DNA of 64,000 nucleotides from a gamma proteobacterium HTCC2207 (GTDB lineage: Bacteria > Pseudomonadota > Gammaproteobacteria > Pseudomonadales > Porticoccaceae). The notes below the pieces were generated by a model. That model had not been told where the DNA came from, did not search any database, and was given only the letters and a program-made list of their open reading frames with translations. Positions 46,043 through 55,601 of the stretch are shown here, one piece after another (position 1 is the first letter of the stretch; every line of letters begins with the position of its first letter). Position numbers and translations under genes: made by a program. The stretch is taken from assembly GCA_000153445.1 (NCBI GenBank), contig CH672396.1:405668-469667 (forward strand), given 5' to 3'.

Positions 46043-47128
46043 ATGAACAATAGAATGACCAATACAACAACCAGTAGCACGATCGGCATCCCTTGCATGC
46101 TAATGCGCGGTGGCACATCCAAAGGACCATTTTTTATTGCCCAGGATTTGCCCTCCGAGGAAGGCGCTCGAAACCAAGCTCTTCTAAGGATGATGGGTTC
46201 ACCTGATGCCCGTCAAATCGACGGTCTAGGTGGCGCCCATCCGCTTACCAGCAAAGTCGCCATCGTATCGTCCTCTGAGCGGCCTGAAGTGGACGTAGAC
46301 TATTTATTCTTGCAGGTAACGCCCGAAACTGGTGCGATTTCAGCCGCACAAAATTGTGGAAATATGCTCGCCGCCGTTGGTCCATTTGCCATAGAGCGTG
46401 GCCTCGTTGCGGCAGCAACGAAGCAAACAGTCGTGCGTGTTCATATGGTTAATTCCGATGCCTACGCAGAGTTGGTTGTCCAAACCCCCGATGGCAAAGT
46501 GACCTATGAGGGTGACGCCAAGATTGATGGGGTGCCCGGGCCCCACGCGCCTATTTTACAGCGCTATTATGGAACCGCCGGAGCGCAATGCGGCGCGTTG
46601 CTACCCACAGGTAATGCGATCGATATGATTGATGATGTCGAATGCACCCTAATTGATAATGGTATGCCAAGCGTTCTGATACGTGCGAAAGATCTGGGGT
46701 TGAGCGGCTATGAAGCCCCCGAGGTCCTAGAAGCCAATGAGGCACTGAAAATACGTCTGGAAGCAATACGCGTTCACGCGGGTCAGATGATGAACTTAGA
46801 CGATGTTACAGACAAGACTATCCCTAAGATGTGCCTGATAGCGCCGCCGATAAACGGGGGCATTATTTCGACGCGTACCTTTATTCCTCATCGCGTCCAC
46901 CTATCCGTTGGTGTGCTGGGGGCGGCCTCGTCAGCGGCAGGCTGCATGTTACCCAACAGTGTAGCGGCGGGTATCGCCATTTTTGAAAAAACCAATCCTT
47001 GTCAGGTAGACGTTGAACACCCCACAGGGATGCTGACGGTTGAGCTGGAGTGGGATGACGGCACTGTTGTGCTTACAGCTCTTTTACGTACAGCCCGAAA
47101 AATCATGGATGGAGAGGTCTTTCCGTGA
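46043..47128 (+). CDS. ligU: 4-oxalomesaconate tautomerase (PrpF family)
   Basis: About 361 residues of the PrpF/GalD isomerase family, with CMLMRGGTSKGPFF at the start and AQNCGNMLAAVGPFA and LGAASSAAGCMLP later. The diaminopimelate-epimerase-like fold has two halves. It shifts the double bond between 4-oxalomesaconate isomers before hydration by LigJ. A TTG at 46025 is in frame, but the ATG at 46043 just past the ligI stop is more likely. It is tightly linked to the next gene by a GTGA overlap. Confidence 0.93.
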   Translation: MNNRMTNTTTSSTIGIPCMLMRGGTSKGPFFIAQDLPSEEGARNQALLRMMGSPDARQIDGLGGAHPLTSKVAIVSSSERPEVDVDYLFLQVTPETGAISAAQNCGNMLAAVGPFAIERGLVAAATKQTVVRVHMVNSDAYAELVVQTPDGKVTYEGDAKIDGVPGPHAPILQRYYGTAGAQCGALLPTGNAIDMIDDVECTLIDNGMPSVLIRAKDLGLSGYEAPEVLEANEALKIRLEAIRVHAGQMMNLDDVTDKTIPKMCLIAPPINGGIISTRTFIPHRVHLSVGVLGAASSAAGCMLPNSVAAGIAIFEKTNPCQVDVEHPTGMLTVELEWDDGTVVLTALLRTARKIMDGEVFP

Positions 47129-47901
47129 AGGTTGCGATAATCGGCTTTGGTGAAGCGGGGAAGATGTTCGCAGAGCATTTGCAGAGTCATGCTGATGTCC
47201 ATGTCTACGATATAAAACAAGATGCTGAAATAAAAGCCCAAGCAGAGCAGTCTGGTGTTCAGTTCCAGGCCCATCTTGCTGACGCCTTGCGTGATTCTGT
47301 ATTTGTGTTCTCTCTTGTTACCGCAGATCAAGCACCCACAGCGGCAAGCGAGGCTGGTATGCATTTACGTCCAGAGCAATATTTTTTGGAGATGAACTCT
47401 GTAGCGCCGCAAACAAAACAGGCAAATATTCAAGCCTGTTGCAATCTTGTTGACGTTGCGATTATGGCGCCAGTCTATCCTCTTAAAGGGTCCGTACCGC
47501 TTTTTTTATCTCACCCCGAGGGGCAGGCGCTCAGCCATGCACTCAATTTCCTAGGCCTAAACAGTCGATATGTTGGCCCTGAAGTTGGGCGAGCGGCGGC
47601 GATAAAAATGTGCCGATCAGTAATGATAAAAGGCATGGAGGCTCTCACCCTTGAGTGTTTTCAAACCGCTCATTTTTACGATGTAGAAAACGAAATAAAG
47701 GCGTCCTTAGATGACAGTTTCCCTGAGATGGGATGGCGTGAAGGTCGTGTCGATTATTGGTTTGAGCGTGTATCCACACATGGTCAGCGTCGGGCTGAGG
47801 AAATGCGTGAGGTCGCCAAAACCGTAAAACAGGCCCAGGTAAAATCGGGGATGTCTCAAGCTGTTGCTGACACTTTTGACGAATTTGTGAAAAATAATTA
47901 A
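47125..47901 (+). CDS. NAD(P)-binding 6-phosphogluconate-dehydrogenase-like protein (DUF1932 type)
   Basis: A 258-residue oxidoreductase. The Rossmann fold starts MKVAIIGFGEAGKMFAEHL. The C-terminal helical half (about 165-240) resembles the DUF1932 domain, with AAAIKMCRSVMIKGMEALTLE, whose Lys is in the place of the catalytic Lys of beta-hydroxyacid dehydrogenases. It begins with GTG overlapping the ligU stop, so it is part of the lig operon. It could reduce or oxidise a pathway intermediate or a side product. No reaction in the standard protocatechuate 4,5-route needs it, so its role is open. Confidence 0.85.
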   Translation: MKVAIIGFGEAGKMFAEHLQSHADVHVYDIKQDAEIKAQAEQSGVQFQAHLADALRDSVFVFSLVTADQAPTAASEAGMHLRPEQYFLEMNSVAPQTKQANIQACCNLVDVAIMAPVYPLKGSVPLFLSHPEGQALSHALNFLGLNSRYVGPEVGRAAAIKMCRSVMIKGMEALTLECFQTAHFYDVENEIKASLDDSFPEMGWREGRVDYWFERVSTHGQRRAEEMREVAKTVKQAQVKSGMSQAVADTFDEFVKNN

Positions 47902-47996
47902 ATACTATTAAGTAATAATATCTCAAATATGATTACAACTTTCCGCTGCATTTTTTTGCAGATTTGCACTCTACCAATAATAAGATGAGGATTGAT

Positions 47997-49181
47997 ATGT
48001 CAACGAAAATTGTATCTGAAGCTCGCAACATTCATGGAATTATTCTCGTTTTAGCCGCGATTATGCCTGCTATGGCGATTATCTCTCTGGTGCCGGTGAT
48101 GCCACTTTTGGGGCGCGAGTTCGCTGGTGTCTCCGGAAGTGAGGCACTTGTTCCTATCGCGCTCACTATACCTGCGCTATGTGTCGCTCTTTTTTCGCCG
48201 CTGGCGGGCTGGCTCTCAGACCGTATTGGCCGAAAAATGTTGTTATTTTTCTCGTTACTTGGATATGCCGTAATTGGGACGATCCCGTTCTTTTTGACGG
48301 ATTTAAAACAGATTATTGGCGCGCGCTTTGGTCTTGGTGTTTTTGAAGCCGTCATCATGACGGTTGCCACGGCGCTTGTCGGTGATTATTTCAAAGGAGC
48401 TGCCCGAGAAAAGTGGATTGGCATACAAATTGGCGTCGTCAGTCTGAGCGCAATTGTCCTTATTGCGATCGGCGGTGCATTAGGCGAAACCCTGGGCTCA
48501 CGCGGACCTTTTCTTCTCTACTTAATGGCAATACCTATCGCCTTATTGGTGTTGTGGAAACTCTTTGAGCCTGCGGTGATTGAGAAAAATAGCGATTCAC
48601 AAGGAGTGCTCCCTTGGAGATCGTTGTTGCCTCTGCTCTTCATCACTCTGGGTGTCGGGATATTCTTTTACACCACTATAGTAAAGTTGGGTGATATTTT
48701 GTTACTTGTCCAAGACGCGAGTCCCGCCATAATTGGTGCTATTGGAGCGGCGTTTAATTTTGGTGTGATGATTGGAGCAGTTACTTTTACGAAGTTAAAG
48801 GTGCTATCACCTGGTCCAAAACCTCTCGCCATTGGAATGGCGTTGTTTGCGCTTGGCTATGGCGGCATGGGTCTGTCATCTGCGCTGTCAATCACGACAG
48901 TATTCGCAATCGTTACTAGCTTGGGTGCCGGTATGTTACTCCCATGCACCTTAGCTTGGACTATGAGTATCTTATCTCCGAGCGTCAGGGGCCGTGGGAC
49001 GGGACTGTGGACTGGTATGTTCTTTCTGGGCCAATTTATCGCGCCCTTGGTGGTTGTTATGCTTGATCAACCTTTGGGCGGATTAAAAAATGTGCTTTTG
49101 GTCTATGCAGCTTCTGCCGCTATGTTGATGATGGTGGCGCTACTAGTTACGCGAGGCGCCAGCCCGTTTAAAAGTCAGTAA
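47997..49181 (+). CDS. MFS transporter, probable aromatic acid uptake
   Basis: About 394 residues and 12 membrane helices. The MFS loop motif 2-3 is present as GWLSDRIGRKMLLFFS, and motif C-like GPFLLYLMAIPI follows. An in-frame TTG at 47964 and an ATG at 47985 exist, but GAGG lies 7 bases before the ATG at 47997. It ends the rightward lig operon, 95 bases after the dehydrogenase. From context it may take up protocatechuate, vanillate or a related acid; efflux cannot be excluded. Confidence 0.88.
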   Translation: MSTKIVSEARNIHGIILVLAAIMPAMAIISLVPVMPLLGREFAGVSGSEALVPIALTIPALCVALFSPLAGWLSDRIGRKMLLFFSLLGYAVIGTIPFFLTDLKQIIGARFGLGVFEAVIMTVATALVGDYFKGAAREKWIGIQIGVVSLSAIVLIAIGGALGETLGSRGPFLLYLMAIPIALLVLWKLFEPAVIEKNSDSQGVLPWRSLLPLLFITLGVGIFFYTTIVKLGDILLLVQDASPAIIGAIGAAFNFGVMIGAVTFTKLKVLSPGPKPLAIGMALFALGYGGMGLSSALSITTVFAIVTSLGAGMLLPCTLAWTMSILSPSVRGRGTGLWTGMFFLGQFIAPLVVVMLDQPLGGLKNVLLVYAASAAMLMMVALLVTRGASPFKSQ

Positions 49182-49492
49182 AAGAGATGGTAAAGATATG
49201 CCGTAATTAATTCCTTACTCCACATTGTAATCCCCCCATTGATTGAAAAAATTTTTTGTTGATTTTAGGGGGATTACGAACGGCTTTATACTTGTAGCAC
49301 TAGGCGCGATAGCCAAGGAAGACATGTAGTGTGACACTGTCACAATAAGAAATAATGTAAAATAAAACTTATATAGATATCAATAGGTTACGCTTTCACG
49401 GCTGAAGGTTATAAATAGAGGAATATTGGCAAGCCCCTAGTATCGTAGATACCTGATAGCGTTACAATTCACGCAAACATAAGGTATTTAAT
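49182..49492. other. Gene-free junction at the right side of the catabolic island
   Basis: About 310 bases with no gene. It contains a long inverted repeat (49227-49277), a 15-base palindrome TGTGACACTGTCACA at 49330-49344, and AT-rich DNA up to the IS3 remnant. Confidence 0.7.
49227..49277. repeat. 10-bp inverted repeat with 31-base spacer
   Basis: GTAATCCCCC (49227-49236) and GGGGGATTAC (49268-49277) are perfect arms. The AT-rich spacer contains AAAAAATTTTTT. It could be paired ends of a small element or a bidirectional terminator after the MFS gene. Confidence 0.75.
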
Positions 49493-49810
49493 ATGAGTAG
49501 TATACGCTATCCAGAAGAGTTCAAGATCGAGGCAGTAAAGCAGGTTACGGACCGGGGTTACAAGATCGGCGAGGTCGCCAAGCGACTCGGGGTGACGCCC
49601 AAGAGCATGCATGACTGGATCAAGAAATACGGTGATACCGGTTCCCAGCACCAAACAATCACCGGCCAACAAGATGAGCTGCGACAGCTTAAGGCTCAGC
49701 TTCGAAGAGTCACGGAGGAGCGGGATATATTAAAGGAAGCCGCAGTGTATTTCGCAAGCGAGTCAAAGAAAAATATGATTATTGATTGGGTAAACACGGG
49801 TCTTAAATAA
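49493..49810 (+). pseudogene. IS3-family transposase OrfA, remnant without OrfB
   Basis: A 105-residue frame starting MSSIRYPEEFKIEAVKQV, with the HTH GYKIGEVAKRLGVTPKSMHDWIKKYG and the leucine-zipper segment ELRQLKAQLRRVTEERDILKEAAVYFA, as in IS3-group OrfA. After YFASESKK it diverges (NMIIDW) where an intact element would enter OrfB, and no integrase-core OrfB follows. It is a dead end fragment of an insertion sequence lying at the seam between the catabolic island and the glucan genes. Confidence 0.9.
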
Positions 49811-49966
49811 GTTTTGCTTTTATCTTTTCAGAGCTAGAGAGTGATTCATCATTCGGCTACCGAATTAGTGTATCACAGGCAGTAAAAAGCGGGCTTTAAG
49901 GGCATTGTGCCTCTATTACTTATTAGCTTATATGCTAAGAATAATTCCCTTGGCCTCCCTCAAAAA

Positions 49967-49986
49967 AAAGCCCCGGAAGGGGCTTT
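49967..49986 (-). terminator. Terminator of the cytoplasmic GH17 pair
   Basis: AAAGCCCC-GGAA-GGGGCTTT, followed on the minus strand by a run of T (A at 49962-49969). It includes the last bases of the GH17 gene stop codon. Confidence 0.88.
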
Positions 49987-50902
49987 ATGCCGAAGCCATC
50001 AATGCAAGCTTGGGTGTTCGATCGGCCCTGTAAAGACCCCAGTGCTTCTCTGGTTCTAGAGGGTCGCTGGAACCCTTCCAGTTTTCATCAAAGGCTTCGA
50101 AGTAGTACACCAGTACCTGCTCCTTTTCAGCCCAGTCCATCAGTTCTTCATAATAGCGTTGCTGGAATTCTTGATTAACATTATGACTGTCTATGCCGAA
50201 ACCATTGGTTTTAGTGGCCCAGCCAGCCTCGGTAATCACTACCTGCTTTTCAGGGTAGGCCTTGGCAACGGCATTGTAGTTTTCTATGGTGTAGGCCAGA
50301 CCTTCTTCAATACTTTTATATTCCCAAACCGGGTAGGTGTGAATAGAAATAACATCCAACTCTTCGGCGAGAGGCCGTAGCTTGTCGAGCCAGGGAACAT
50401 AGTTTTCACAGAAGGTTACAGGCTGTGAAACACCTTCTTTAAGAAGTCTTGCGTAGCGCACTAGACTGTCAGTGGTGACCATATGATCGGTCCAGCTGAC
50501 TGCGGCTTCATTGCCAATGGATACCGAGCTAACAATACCTGCATAGGCATTTGTCAGTTCTATCAGGCGTGTTATTTGAGTTTTATTTTCCTGCTTGTTA
50601 GCGAGCAATTGCTCCGGCGGATAAACACCACCCCAGGGGCATTCAGGATTGTCGACCTCGGCAGTGATGTAAGCGCCGAGCATGACATCAAATGGCATGT
50701 TTTCGTTCTTAATGACCGCGAGAACTGTTTCCGAGTGTGAGTCGCTGGCATACAGGCGCAGTGACTGCCATTGCTCTTGTAAGATCAGCAGATCTTGTTT
50801 GACCTGCTCATAAGAAGGGATCTCTCCAGACTCGGGGCTCTGTCCATCTCGGTAGCCGGAATAGCAGATAGCTTTGCGGTAGGGTAACGGTTTAGTTGTC
50901 AT
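49985..50902 (-). CDS. Cytoplasmic GH17-family glycoside hydrolase or transglycosylase (second of pair)
   Basis: A 305-residue single-domain TIM barrel of GH17. The acid/base Glu is in VSIGNEAAVSW and the nucleophile Glu in VVITEAGWATK; CYSGYRDGQSP and HTYPVWEY are family segments. No signal peptide, so it acts inside the cell. GH17 members cleave or transfer beta-1,3-glucan chains. Its ATG overlaps the stop of the upstream GH17-like gene (ATGA). It probably trims or rearranges imported laminari-oligosaccharides before phosphorolysis. Confidence 0.9.
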   Translation of the reverse strand: MTTKPLPYRKAICYSGYRDGQSPESGEIPSYEQVKQDLLILQEQWQSLRLYASDSHSETVLAVIKNENMPFDVMLGAYITAEVDNPECPWGGVYPPEQLLANKQENKTQITRLIELTNAYAGIVSSVSIGNEAAVSWTDHMVTTDSLVRYARLLKEGVSQPVTFCENYVPWLDKLRPLAEELDVISIHTYPVWEYKSIEEGLAYTIENYNAVAKAYPEKQVVITEAGWATKTNGFGIDSHNVNQEFQQRYYEELMDWAEKEQVLVYYFEAFDENWKGSSDPLEPEKHWGLYRADRTPKLALMASA

Positions 50903-51795
50903 GATAGCTCTGAGTATTTTAATTGTTCATCTTTATCCCAAAGGCCCCAAAAAGCACCTACATCGCCTTCTGCACCCACTTTCCACGACTCATCAAACGA
51001 CGAAAAGTAAAAAATATCAATATTTTCTGTCTTTCCCCAATGTTGAGTATTCAGAAAATAGCGGACCGCATTTTCTTCTGAAGGCTGCGCTCCGTAGAAT
51101 TTCTCGCCTTGATTGGGCCAGCCAGTTTCGGTGATGATAACTTTTTTACCCTCTGCCACGGCCACTGTTCTGCGGTACATATCCTTCATATAGAGCAGAG
51201 AGTATTCAATGGCACAGCCTTCCCAAAAGGGGTAACAATTGGCCAGAATTACATCGCAAATTTCTGTAATGGCCGGACGATCTTCAAATTCATAATAGGC
51301 ATCCACATAGCCCACAGGTATATCGGGCAGTGCTTCCTTAACCCGTGCAATATAGCCGAGCAGTTGCTCTTCGCTGAGGTCTTTGCGGTACATCACCTCA
51401 TTGCCCACCGCGGCAATATCAACCAGACCCTGTTTGGCGAGTTTGATCAGACCGGTAATTTCTAATTCATTTTTCTCTAGATCATCGCCCAGCCAGGCAC
51501 CGACCAGAGTTTTTAGTCCCATTTCTTTAGCTATTAAAGGAATTAGGTCATTGCCCTGACAGCATGAAAAAGACCGTACCCATTTAACACTGGGCTTAAG
51601 TATTGCCATGCGCCGCTCCACCTGCTCACGGCTAATATCATCGCCAGGTTCCTGACCCTCTTCATAGGCGCTAAAGCCAATGCCGTGCATGCCGCTATCC
51701 AGATAGCTATGAAAGTGATCTTTGAGTTGCTGCTTGCTTACGGCGGATGGGTCGATCCCGGAGAGGGATAATACTTTATCTTCTCTTTTGGACAT
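50899..51795 (-). CDS. Cytoplasmic GH17-like glycoside hydrolase (first of pair)
   Basis: About 298 residues. The N-terminal ~35 residues form a helical lead-in, then the barrel shows GIGFSAYEEGQEPGDD, VDIAAVGNEVMYR with the acid/base Glu and VIITETGWPNQGE with the nucleophile. It is more divergent than its neighbour but keeps both catalytic Glu. A TTG at 51816 could add seven residues; GAGAGG precedes the ATG at 51795 by 13 bases, longer than usual, so the start is uncertain. No signal peptide. It is divergent from the GH149 gene. Confidence 0.85.
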   Translation of the reverse strand: MSKREDKVLSLSGIDPSAVSKQQLKDHFHSYLDSGMHGIGFSAYEEGQEPGDDISREQVERRMAILKPSVKWVRSFSCCQGNDLIPLIAKEMGLKTLVGAWLGDDLEKNELEITGLIKLAKQGLVDIAAVGNEVMYRKDLSEEQLLGYIARVKEALPDIPVGYVDAYYEFEDRPAITEICDVILANCYPFWEGCAIEYSLLYMKDMYRRTVAVAEGKKVIITETGWPNQGEKFYGAQPSEENAVRYFLNTQHWGKTENIDIFYFSSFDESWKVGAEGDVGAFWGLWDKDEQLKYSELS

Positions 51796-52096
51796 GGGGG
51801 GTTTTAGACCTCTCAAGTTGATTATTATTATTATTGGAATTCGATAGATAAAATGCTACCTGAGCCCTGACCAAGTTTCAACGAAGCTCAAGTCCATCTT
51901 ATCCCGATGAGACGCCATATTAACTCATTGTGATAAATGCAGTATTGCGTAAAAAAAGGTCTGACATTAGGATACCCGCCGCTTAAAACGTCTCGCCAGC
52001 CCCTTTAGGCATTGGGCTGGACGTTTAAAACCATACAAAATTACGGACATCGAGGCGTTTCTCGGTGACGTTAAAAATATAATGTTTAGGGAAACC
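51796..52096. promoter_or_regulatory. Divergent promoter region with structured leader
   Basis: It lies between the GH17 pair and the GH149 gene. An ATT microsatellite lies at ~51821-51836. A large hairpin lies at 51983-52029, where TTAAAACGT pairs with ACGTTTAA and CCAGCCC (51996-52002) with GGGCTGG (52014-52020). A small CGAG-GCGTTT-CTCG hairpin follows near 52050-52065. Confidence 0.55.
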
Positions 52097-55000
52097 ATGA
52101 CTCATAAATCTATCCATATCGGAAATCAGCTAGTTCAGGACGAGCAACAAAGCGTTTCTGGAGAATACGTCACTATCAAGGGCGAAGAGTTTTATAAGAT
52201 CGCTAACTATGATCAGATGAAAGACTTTTTCATCAGTGTAGTGAGTGATTCAAATCACTGGATGTTTATCTCCACTCGCGGTGGTCTTTCAGCGGGACGA
52301 GTAGATTCCCAAAGCGCGCTGTTCCCCTACTACACCGATGACAAGATCAGTGATTCTTCGCCGTTTACCGGCAGCAGAACCATTGCGCTTGTGACCTCAG
52401 ATGATAAGACCTCATTGTGGGAACCACTGTCCGAGCAGTATGCTGGTGTCTATAACATCACTAGAAATCTCTATAAGAATGTCTATGGCGACAAGCTGAT
52501 CTTTGAAGAGGTCAACCATGATCTGGGTCTGACCTACAGTTACGCTTGGCGTACCTCTGATCGGTTTGGCTTTGTAAAGACAGCCACTCTGGTCAATAAC
52601 AATACCGATTCCGTCAGTGTCGATATTCTTGACGGTATAGAGAACCTGATTCCCTTTGGCGTCGAATCCGATGTGCAGAACTCGCTGAGTTGCCTGGTCG
52701 ATGCCTACAAAAAGAATGAACTTCAGGCAGATACAGGTCTGGGTCTTTATAGTATGAGCTCGATTCTGGTTGACCGCGCTGAGCCCAGTGAGGCCCTTTC
52801 GGCGTCTGTAGCTTGGTCTGTGGGCATGTCAGAAGCCACCAAGTTGGTGTCATCTATACAGCTGGATGCTTTTCGAAAAGGCCTGGGTGTAGATCAGGAA
52901 TCTGATGTTCGCGGTCGACGCGGTGCTTACTTCGTCAATGGTTCTTTAACTCTTGCATCCGATGCTGAGCAGAGCTGGAGCATTGTTGCCGATGTTAACC
53001 AGGGCCCGGCAGATGTTCGTGAGCTAAATGCCTATATCAATAGCGGCGCCACTATTGCTCAGGATATAGAGGATGATATAGCTCTAGGATCCCTTAACTT
53101 GGCACGCATCGTAGGAACCTCCGACGGCTTGCAAGTTACCGAAGACCGACTGAGCGCCAACCACCACTTTGCCAATGTACTGTTTAACGTGATGCGCGGT
53201 GGTTTGTTTGTCGATAACTATGCTGTCGATAAAGCGGATTTAATTAGCTTTGTAGAAGGCTTTAACCGGGTTGAATATCAGAAGTCCGCTGCCTTTTTTG
53301 AAGGTCTGGAAGATAGCTTCCACTACAGCGACCTGATTGCCGCTGCTGAGCAAACCAATAATGCCAGCTTGCAGCGCCTGTGCATGGAGTATCTGCCACT
53401 TTCCTTTAGCCGCCGCCATGGCGATCCCTCGCGCCCCTGGAACAAATTTGCGATTCAGGTGAAAAAAGATGATGGCTCTCAGTTGCTGAACTTTGAAGGC
53501 AACTGGCGAGATATCTTCCAGAACTGGGAAGCGCTAAGTATCTCGATTCCCAACTATGTTGAATCGATGATCAGCAAGTTCGTCAACGCGTCTACTGCTG
53601 ATGGCTACAATCCCTATCGAATCACCAAGGCCGGTATCGACTGGGAAAAACCTGAGCCTCACGATCCCTGGGCCAGTATTGGTTACTGGGGCGATCACCA
53701 GATTATTTATTTGCTTAAGTTTTTGGAGCTGTCCAGCGATTATCATCCGGGCACGCTGAAGAAATTTCTCAGTGCAGACCTGTTCTGCTATGCCAATGTT
53801 CCCTACCGCATTAAAGGTTTTGAGGCGCTGCTAAAAGACCCCCATAACACCATTGATTTTGATGAGAAAATGGACGCATTAATCGGTCAACGCGTTGAAG
53901 CCGTGGGTGCAGATGGTCGACTGATCTGGGATAAAAATGATTCTGTCTACACTGTTAATCTGACCGAAAAGCTGCTGGCGACAGTGCTATCTAAGCTGTC
54001 GAACTTTATTCCTGAAGCGGGCATCTGGATGAACACCCAGCGACCGGAATGGAATGATGCGAACAATGCTCTGGTTGGTTATGGCGTATCCATGGTCACT
54101 CTTTATTACACCAGACGCTATCAGCAGTACCTTCTGAATTTGTTCTCCGAAGTCGAGTTCGATCAGGTAGACATTTCCACAGAACTGGTTGAGTTGCTGA
54201 ACAGCATCAACAGCACTTTTGTCGATAACCGTCATCTACTGGAAGGAAAAATCAGCGATAAAGATCGCGGCTTAATGCTTGGCCGTTTAGGTCGCGCCGC
54301 TGACACTTTCCGCGCGGGTATTTACGCTGATGGTTTCGTCGGCGAGCGTGTGGCTGTCAAGACTGCGGACTTGATCGCTTTCTGTGAGACCTCTCTGGAG
54401 TTTATCGATCACAGCATTCGCGCCAACCGTCGCGAAGATGGTCTCTATCACGCCTACAACCTGATGACAGCAACCGACGATGGGGTTGAAATTACCTATC
54501 TGTACGAGATGCTCGAAGGACAGGTTGCGGTATTAAGCTCTGGTTGTCTGAGCCCAGAAGAGTCGCTGGCAGTACTCGATGTACTGCGCCAGTCAGACCT
54601 TTACACCGCGCGCCAGAATTCCTATTTGCTCTATCCAGACCGCGAGCTAACAAGGTTTATGGATAAAAATATTATTCCAGCGGCAGACGTGCAGCGTTCA
54701 GCTCTGCTGCAGGCGCTGGTATCCGCGGGTGATAGCAGTCTGATTGAGTCTAATTCTGAGGGTGGTTATCACTTTAACGGTACCTTTAACAATGTGATGA
54801 GCGCTCAATCTGCTATGCAGACTCTGGCTGATAATGGCTATGCTGATTTGGTTGCTCAGGACGAGGCTTTGGTGGCGGAGATTTTTGAATCTGTATTTAA
54901 CCACCGTCAGTTTACCGGTCGCTCTGGCGGCATGTATGCCTATGAAGGGCTGGGTTCAATCTACTGGCACATGGTGTCCAAGTTGCTGTTAGCCGCGTTG

Positions 55001-55561
55001 GAAAGCTTCCAGAAAGGTCTTGAACAAAACAGCGATGCAGTGACTATGGGTCGACTGGCTGATCACTACTTTGATATCCGTTCCGGGATTGGCTTTAACA
55101 AAACGCCAGATAACTATGGTGCTTTCCCCACAGATCCATACTCTCATACCCCGGGCTTTGCAGGTGCTAAACAGCCTGGTATGACCGGTCAGGTGAAAGA
55201 AGAGGTAATCGCCCGTTTGCAGGAATTGGGTGTTCAGGTGGTGAATGGTTCGGTCACGTTTAACCCGTTTATTCTTAGAAAATCTGAGTTCCTGTTAGGT
55301 TCAGATACCCTTGTTTACTTTGATATAAAGGGCGAACAGAAATCTCTGCCCCTAGAGACTGGCCAGCTTGGCTTTACGTACTGTCAGGTGCCTGTGGTCT
55401 ACAGCTTGGCAGAACAGACGTCTATTGAACTGAGCTTTGCCGATGGTCGCAGTGAGAGCATCTCGGGCAACAGTATAGACGCTGATCTGTCCATGGCTAT
55501 TTTCGACAAGAAAGGGACTATAAGCAGTATCCAGGTGGCGTTGCAGCCTGGGCTGGAGTAA
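52097..55561 (+). CDS. GH149-type beta-1,3-oligoglucan phosphorylase
   Basis: About 1154 residues. Large size, no signal peptide, and segments such as HWMFISTRGGLSAGRVDSQSALFPYYTDDK, DPWASIGYWGDHQIIYLLKF and MNTQRPEWNDANNALVGYG match the GH149 family, which is related to GH94 phosphorylases. The Asp in YWGDHQ is the best candidate for the general acid. The enzyme would use inorganic phosphate to release glucose-1-phosphate from beta-1,3-glucan oligomers in the cytoplasm, saving ATP. The ATG at 52097 has AGGGAAACC just before it and is preferred over the ATG at 52082. A perfect bidirectional terminator follows. Confidence 0.87.
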   Translation: MTHKSIHIGNQLVQDEQQSVSGEYVTIKGEEFYKIANYDQMKDFFISVVSDSNHWMFISTRGGLSAGRVDSQSALFPYYTDDKISDSSPFTGSRTIALVTSDDKTSLWEPLSEQYAGVYNITRNLYKNVYGDKLIFEEVNHDLGLTYSYAWRTSDRFGFVKTATLVNNNTDSVSVDILDGIENLIPFGVESDVQNSLSCLVDAYKKNELQADTGLGLYSMSSILVDRAEPSEALSASVAWSVGMSEATKLVSSIQLDAFRKGLGVDQESDVRGRRGAYFVNGSLTLASDAEQSWSIVADVNQGPADVRELNAYINSGATIAQDIEDDIALGSLNLARIVGTSDGLQVTEDRLSANHHFANVLFNVMRGGLFVDNYAVDKADLISFVEGFNRVEYQKSAAFFEGLEDSFHYSDLIAAAEQTNNASLQRLCMEYLPLSFSRRHGDPSRPWNKFAIQVKKDDGSQLLNFEGNWRDIFQNWEALSISIPNYVESMISKFVNASTADGYNPYRITKAGIDWEKPEPHDPWASIGYWGDHQIIYLLKFLELSSDYHPGTLKKFLSADLFCYANVPYRIKGFEALLKDPHNTIDFDEKMDALIGQRVEAVGADGRLIWDKNDSVYTVNLTEKLLATVLSKLSNFIPEAGIWMNTQRPEWNDANNALVGYGVSMVTLYYTRRYQQYLLNLFSEVEFDQVDISTELVELLNSINSTFVDNRHLLEGKISDKDRGLMLGRLGRAADTFRAGIYADGFVGERVAVKTADLIAFCETSLEFIDHSIRANRREDGLYHAYNLMTATDDGVEITYLYEMLEGQVAVLSSGCLSPEESLAVLDVLRQSDLYTARQNSYLLYPDRELTRFMDKNIIPAADVQRSALLQALVSAGDSSLIESNSEGGYHFNGTFNNVMSAQSAMQTLADNGYADLVAQDEALVAEIFESVFNHRQFTGRSGGMYAYEGLGSIYWHMVSKLLLAALESFQKGLEQNSDAVTMGRLADHYFDIRSGIGFNKTPDNYGAFPTDPYSHTPGFAGAKQPGMTGQVKEEVIARLQELGVQVVNGSVTFNPFILRKSEFLLGSDTLVYFDIKGEQKSLPLETGQLGFTYCQVPVVYSLAEQTSIELSFADGRSESISGNSIDADLSMAIFDKKGTISSIQVALQPGLE

Positions 55562-55601
55562 TAATAGTCAAGGCAAAGCCCACTGCGTTGTTGCCAGAAA
55601 C

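Noticed and set aside
49330-49344. TGTGACACTGTCACA as a CRP site
   Set aside because: The half sites TGTGA and TCACA are separated by five bases, not six, and no gene starts at a suitable distance.
49967-49986. Similarity between the hairpin after ssrA (22602-22619) and the one at 49967-49986 as possible element ends
   Set aside because: Both are plain GCCCC-loop-GGGGC terminators placed right after genes; the match stops at the stem, so it is not a convincing attachment-site duplicate.
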